Below are positions 12,995 through 16,149 of a DNA stretch of 16,149 bases, piece by piece; the stretch's first letter is position 1; each line of letters starts with the position of its first letter. The translations under genes and the position numbers were made by a program. This stretch comes from JACQNR01 sp049515175 (GTDB lineage Bacteria; Acidobacteriota; Terriglobia; UBA7540). The stretch spans positions 1 to 16,149 of the forward strand of contig JBEKUI010000082.1 of assembly GCA_049515175.1 (NCBI GenBank). Direction: 5' to 3'. The notes under the pieces are model-generated. The model was not told the DNA's origin and made no database searches. It saw only the letters and a list, made by a program, of their open reading frames with translations.

Positions 12995-13963
12995 ATGAAA
13001 CTCGTCAACTTCGAATATGACGGCAAGCCCTGCCTGGGCACCGTGAAGGGCGACCTGATTGTAAATGTTTCCGTGGCGATTGATATGGTCGCCGAGCGGC
13101 AGATCATCAGGTTCCCGGGCGGAACGCCACGCAGCAAAGCCCGCCACGTATTTCTGACGACCGGCCCAATTCCCGAGAGCATGAACCAGCTCCTGGGCCT
13201 GGATGAACTGCGGCGCAGGGCGCTCGATCAGGTGTTGGATGGTGTGGTCGAACATTTTCGAGGCGACCTTGAGTACGACCGCCTGTTCACGGCGCTCGCT
13301 GCGGCCAAACTGCTTGCGCCCATCCGCCACCCCGGCAAAATCATCTGTGTGGGCCGCAACTACGCCGAGCACGCGCGCGAACGCGGCAGCGAAATCCCCA
13401 CCCAGCCCATCTTCTTCCTGAAATCCAACAACACCATTTGCGGGCCGAGTGATTCGATTGTCATACCTTCGACTTCCCAGCAGGTGGATTACGAGGCCGA
13501 ATTCGCGGTCGTCATCGGCAAAGGCGGAAAGCAAATCCCGGAAGACAAGGCCTATGAGCACATCGCGGGCTATACGATCATGAATGATGTGAGCGCGCGC
13601 GACATGCAGTCGGCGGACAAGCAGTGGTTCCGGGGCAAAAGCTGCGACACCTTCGCGCCCATTGGACCCTGGATTGTCACCAAGGATGAAATTCCCGATC
13701 CGCACAGCCTGCGCATTTCGCTCACCCTCAACGGCCAGACGATGCAGGATTCGAACACCGGCAACATGATCTTCAGGATTCCCTTCCTGATCAGCTACCT
13801 GTCGTGCTCCATGACGCTCGAGCCGGGCGACATCATCTCGACCGGCACGCCCGAGGGCGTCGGCGCCAGCCGCACCCCGCCCGTCTTCCTCAAGCCCGGC
13901 GACGTCGTGAGCATCACGGTCGACAAGATCGGCACACTCACTAACCCTGTCGCCGCTCCGTAG
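12995..13963 (+). CDS. Fumarylacetoacetate hydrolase (FAH) family protein
   Basis: The product has 322 residues from ATG 12995, with an AAGGG-type site 6-7 bases upstream. An N-terminal domain of about 110 residues precedes the FAH core. GRNYAEHARE (120-129) begins the core. The metal site is E167-x-E169 (DYEAEFAVVIGK) with D198 (NDVSARD). WFRGKSCDTFAPIGPW (211-226) and ISTGTPEGVG (281-290) complete the pocket. Members hydrolyse or decarboxylate 2,4-dioxo acids such as acylpyruvates, oxaloacetate or 2,4-diketo-3-deoxy-sugar acids; which applies here is open. It shares strand and neighbourhood with the DRE-TIM enzyme and acyl-phosphate genes, consistent with catabolism that ends in pyruvate or an organic acid. 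Confidence 0.88.
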   Translation: MKLVNFEYDGKPCLGTVKGDLIVNVSVAIDMVAERQIIRFPGGTPRSKARHVFLTTGPIPESMNQLLGLDELRRRALDQVLDGVVEHFRGDLEYDRLFTALAAAKLLAPIRHPGKIICVGRNYAEHARERGSEIPTQPIFFLKSNNTICGPSDSIVIPSTSQQVDYEAEFAVVIGKGGKQIPEDKAYEHIAGYTIMNDVSARDMQSADKQWFRGKSCDTFAPIGPWIVTKDEIPDPHSLRISLTLNGQTMQDSNTGNMIFRIPFLISYLSCSMTLEPGDIISTGTPEGVGASRTPPVFLKPGDVVSITVDKIGTLTNPVAAP

Positions 13964-13990
13964 CATCTGCCGGACACGCCCTGGGTTCAT

Positions 13991-14108
13991 GTCATCCTGA
14001 GGAGTCCCGACCGAAGGCGTCGGGGCGACGAAGGATCTCGGCAGTTGCGAAACTGCTGAAATTCTCCGCGGAGTTTGCCCTGAGCGAAGCGAATGGGCTC
14101 TGAATAAC
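13991..14108. repeat. MITE-like element, GTCATCCTGAG family, upstream of pruA
   Basis: The left end GTCATCCTGAG (13991-14001) and the decayed right end CTCTGAATAAC (14098-14108) enclose three segments: CCCGAC...GTCGGG, GCAGTT-GCGA-AACTGC (14041-14056) and the conserved CCGCGGAGTTTGCCCTGAGC segment. The right half matches 1481-1531. It separates the FAH gene from pruA. Confidence 0.7.
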
Positions 14109-14177
14109 TTCGCTCGTTGGTATGGTGTAAAGGTACCTGAGAGGCGTGCCCGCCTAGCCGTTCCTGCGCGGAACCGA

Positions 14178-14183
14178 TATAAT
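14178..14183 (+). promoter_or_regulatory. -10 box for pruA
   Basis: A perfect TATAAT lies 35 bases before the ATG. The -35 region (around 14155, TAGCCG) is poor, so an activator may be needed. The box overlaps an upstream in-frame ATG (14182), which argues against that ATG as the start. Confidence 0.5.
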
Positions 14184-14217
14184 GTTTCCTTCGCAATCCC
14201 AATCTGGAGGCACTTGC

Positions 14218-15780
14218 ATGCAATTATCCGAATTCAAAAACGAGCCGTTGAGCGATTTCAAACAAAATCCGGAGCAATTCCGAAAGATGAAAGAGGCGGT
14301 GGAAGAAGTCGGCAAGGAGTTGGGGCGCGACTATCCGCTGGTGATTGGCGGCAAGCGGATCACGACCACCGACAAGCTGATTTCGCTGGACCCCGCGCAG
14401 AAGGATCGCATCGTGGGAATCTTCTCCAAGGCGGACAAGGCGCTGGCGGAGCGAGCGATCGGGGCGGCGGACGAAGCTTTCAAGAAGTGGAGCCGCGTGC
14501 CCTACGAAGAGCGCGCCGAACTTCTGCTCGCCGCGGGCAAGATCATTCGCGAGCGCAAGTTTTACTACGCGGCATGGATGGTATATGAAGTCGGGAAAAC
14601 GTGGCCCGAGGCGGATGCCGACGTGGCCGAGACCATCGACTTCTGCGAGTTCTACAGCCGCGAAATGCTGCGCCTGGGCGGCCCGCAGCCGTTGGTGCCC
14701 GTGGCAGGCGAGAAGAATTATCTCAAATACATCCCGCTGGGCGTGGGGATTGTGATTCCGCCCTGGAACTTCCCCATGGCGATTCTGGCGGGGATGTCGC
14801 TGGCGTCGATTGTGGCGGGGAACACTGTGGTGCTCAAGCCCTCGAGCGACTCGCCGGCGATTGCCTACAAGTTTTTCGAAGTGCTCGAGCAGGCGGGCGC
14901 GCCGGCCGGTGTGGTGAATTTCTGCCCTTGCCCGGGCGGCACGGTGGGCGACGTGCTGGTGGGGCATCCGCGCACGCGCTACGTGGCCTTCACCGGATCG
15001 AAGGAAGTGGGCCTGCGCATCAACGAACTGGCGGCGAAGACCGCGCCGGGCCAGATCTGGATCAAGCGAGTGGTCGCCGAGATGGGCGGCAAGGATTCGA
15101 TCGTGGTGGATAGCGAGACGGATCTGGACACGGCGGTCGAGGGCGTGACGCTTTCGGCGTTCGGATATCAGGGGCAGAAATGTTCGGCGTGCTCGCGCGC
15201 GATTGTGGATGCCAAGGTCTACGACGCCTTCCTCGAAAAACTCAAGGCGCGCGTCGAGAAGATCAAGGTGGGGCCGACCACCGATCCCGAGAATTACATG
15301 GGGCCGGTGATTAACGCCAGCTCGAAGAAGTCGATTCAAGCTTACATTGAGAAGGGACTGAAGGAAGGCGGACGGCTGCTCACGGGCGGCGGCGAGGCGG
15401 CGGGGCCGGGCCAATACCTCCAGCCCACGGTGATCGCCGACGTCGCGCCCAAGGCCACCATCGCGCAGGAGGAGATCTTCGGGCCGGTGCTGGCGGTGAT
15501 CAAGGCGAAGAATTTCGACGACGCGATGGAGATCGCCAACAACACCGAGTTCGGATTGACGGGCGCCATCTACACCAAGAACCGCCAGAAGCTGGAGCGC
15601 GCGGCGGAGGAGTTCTTCGTCGGAAACCTCTACCTCAACCGCAAGTGCACGGGCGCGCTGGTGGGGGCGCACCCCTTCGGCGGCTTCAATATGTCGGGTA
15701 CCGACTCGAAGGGCGGCGGCCAGGACTACCTGCTCCTCTTCACCCAGGCCAAAACCGTGGCGGAAAAGGTCACGGCGTAG
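14218..15780 (+). CDS. pruA: 1-pyrroline-5-carboxylate (L-glutamate gamma-semialdehyde) dehydrogenase
   Basis: The product has 520 residues, matching the stand-alone RocA/PruA size. It oxidises glutamate semialdehyde to glutamate with NAD+, the last step of proline and arginine breakdown. The start is ATG 14218, with GGAGG at 14206-14210 and 7-base spacing; an earlier ATG (14182) overlaps the -10 box. Aldehyde dehydrogenase residues are in place: Asn184 (PPWNFP), the FTGSKEVG cofactor loop (258-265), Glu288 (AEMGGKD) and nucleophile Cys322 (GQKCSACSR). The Arg/Gly-rich EEFFVGNLYLNRKCTGALVG and HPFGGFNMSGTDSK stretches near the C-terminus are diagnostic of the PruA subgroup. No proline dehydrogenase gene is in the window. 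It lies downstream of, but probably separate from, the FAH gene. Confidence 0.95.
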   Translation: MQLSEFKNEPLSDFKQNPEQFRKMKEAVEEVGKELGRDYPLVIGGKRITTTDKLISLDPAQKDRIVGIFSKADKALAERAIGAADEAFKKWSRVPYEERAELLLAAGKIIRERKFYYAAWMVYEVGKTWPEADADVAETIDFCEFYSREMLRLGGPQPLVPVAGEKNYLKYIPLGVGIVIPPWNFPMAILAGMSLASIVAGNTVVLKPSSDSPAIAYKFFEVLEQAGAPAGVVNFCPCPGGTVGDVLVGHPRTRYVAFTGSKEVGLRINELAAKTAPGQIWIKRVVAEMGGKDSIVVDSETDLDTAVEGVTLSAFGYQGQKCSACSRAIVDAKVYDAFLEKLKARVEKIKVGPTTDPENYMGPVINASSKKSIQAYIEKGLKEGGRLLTGGGEAAGPGQYLQPTVIADVAPKATIAQEEIFGPVLAVIKAKNFDDAMEIANNTEFGLTGAIYTKNRQKLERAAEEFFVGNLYLNRKCTGALVGAHPFGGFNMSGTDSKGGGQDYLLLFTQAKTVAEKVTA

Positions 15781-15798
15781 CACGGGCGCGCGCGCCAG

Positions 15799-15840
15799 CG
15801 CGGGTGGCGGAGACATCGCTTTGTGATGTCTGCGAATCGA
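15799..15840 (+). repeat. REP-like palindromic repeat, copy 4 (variant stem)
   Basis: It has a GCGCGGGTGGCG head, a stem CGGAGACATC paired with GATGTCTGCG (one mismatch) around GCTTTGT, and a CGAATCGA tail. The same head and layout as copies 1 and 3 is combined with a different but still palindromic stem sequence. Confidence 0.75.
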
Positions 15841-15853
15841 GCTGTCTGTTTCT

Positions 15854-15897
15854 TAATCGCATACATGCCGCAGAACGGCATGTATGCGCCACCCGCG
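15854..15897 (-). repeat. REP-like palindromic repeat, copy 5 (minus orientation)
   Basis: A perfect 13-base stem (CGCATACATGCCG 15858-15870 with CGGCATGTATGCG 15876-15888) encloses a 5-base CAGAA loop. Read on the minus strand it has the CGCGGGTGGCG head and CGATTA tail of copies 1 and 3. With copy 4 it makes a tail-to-tail inverted pair only 13 bases apart. Confidence 0.85.
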
Positions 15898-15935
15898 GTC
15901 AAGAAAGTAATCGGCAGTTGAGAACCTACTCACAA

Positions 15936-16136
15936 TTATTTCAGCCAGTAACCTATGACCACGCCAATCATTCCGAATGCCCACTTTGCGTAGTCGTTGG
16001 AGGATTGCTCACGTAGCAGAAGGTAAATACACAGACCAATGATGAGTAAGGATAGAAGCATTCTGAACAGAATAGGCATATCCCGGCGATCCAAATTCAT
16101 GAGCTGCTCATCTGAGCGCTCGATGAACCACATCAA
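15936..16136 (-). CDS. Small two-helix membrane protein at the right edge, unknown function
   Basis: The product has up to 66 residues. TTG 16136, ATG 16133 or the in-frame ATG at 16100 could start it; none has a strong ribosome site. A polar, charged N-terminus (ERSDEQLMNLDRRD) is followed by a helix at about residues 22-41 (ILFRMLLSLLIIGLCIYLLL). A short charged loop (REQSSNDYAK) leads to a second helix ending in IGYWLK. It is AT-richer than pruA and separated from it by the paired REP-like repeats, much like the small membrane protein at 586-870 on the other side of the window. No family is recognised. Upstream sequence leaves the window, so the true start could be further out. Confidence 0.5.
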   Translation of the reverse strand: MMWFIERSDEQLMNLDRRDMPILFRMLLSLLIIGLCIYLLLREQSSNDYAKWAFGMIGVVIGYWLK

Positions 16137-16149
16137 CTGCTTCGCGCAC

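Noticed and set aside
10496..13990. A 1164-codon open frame on the minus strand
   Set aside because: It runs antisense through three well-supported plus-strand genes and their repeat-filled gaps. The protein is low-complexity and rich in Arg/His/Asp, as expected for the antisense of GC-rich codons.
14224..15816. A 530-codon minus-strand frame opposite pruA
   Set aside because: It mirrors pruA almost exactly and shows no domain. pruA has all catalytic residues and a clear ribosome site.

Overview
The window is about 16 kb of high-GC bacterial DNA with dense genes on both strands. It most resembles an Acidobacteriota chromosome or metagenome contig. That assignment is an inference from four things: the gene mix, frequent GTG/TTG starts, short palindromic and MITE-like repeats in nearly every gap, and a secreted protein of a type I associate with that phylum. 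There are no rRNA or tRNA genes, no CRISPR array and no intact transposase. Two AT-richer stretches (about 120-960 and 15900-16149) stand out from the rest.

Layout. 1-269: the 3' end of an unrecognised gene that appears broken by a one-base slip in a T run. 270-1035: repeat-rich sequence with one small membrane protein gene on the minus strand. 1036-1461: a four-helix membrane protein. 1462-1883: repeats, then a near-consensus sigma-70 promoter driving pgsA (phosphatidylglycerophosphate synthase), which overlaps an AMMECR1-domain gene by 17 bases. A strong hairpin separates AMMECR1 from a convergent secreted protein (3138-3974). Next on the minus strand are a 723-residue fusion of 13 c-type haem sites with a b-type cytochrome membrane domain (4220-6391) and a membrane-anchored protein with three PASTA domains (6551-7279). 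From 7526 the genes run on the plus strand: a metallo-beta-lactamase-fold protein lacking most metal ligands, overlapping by 4 bases with a LutA/YkgE-type protein; a LeuA/homocitrate-synthase-like DRE-TIM enzyme; a phosphate acetyl/butyryltransferase; an acetate-kinase-family protein; an FAH-family hydrolase; and 1-pyrroline-5-carboxylate dehydrogenase. A small membrane protein lies at the right edge.

How the genes may work together. The transferase and kinase should form an acyl-CoA to acyl-phosphate to acid plus ATP module. The DRE-TIM enzyme, FAH protein and LutA-like protein upstream and downstream suggest organic-acid or 2-oxo-acid metabolism. PruA would feed glutamate from proline or arginine breakdown. 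The b/c cytochrome is best read as a quinol-oxidising conduit to periplasmic or extracellular acceptors. The most unusual items are the ligand-depleted MBL protein coupled to an orphan LutA homologue, the acyl kinase with two altered active-site positions, the 13-haem cytochrome fusion, and a REP-like repeat family whose copies often occur as inverted pairs.
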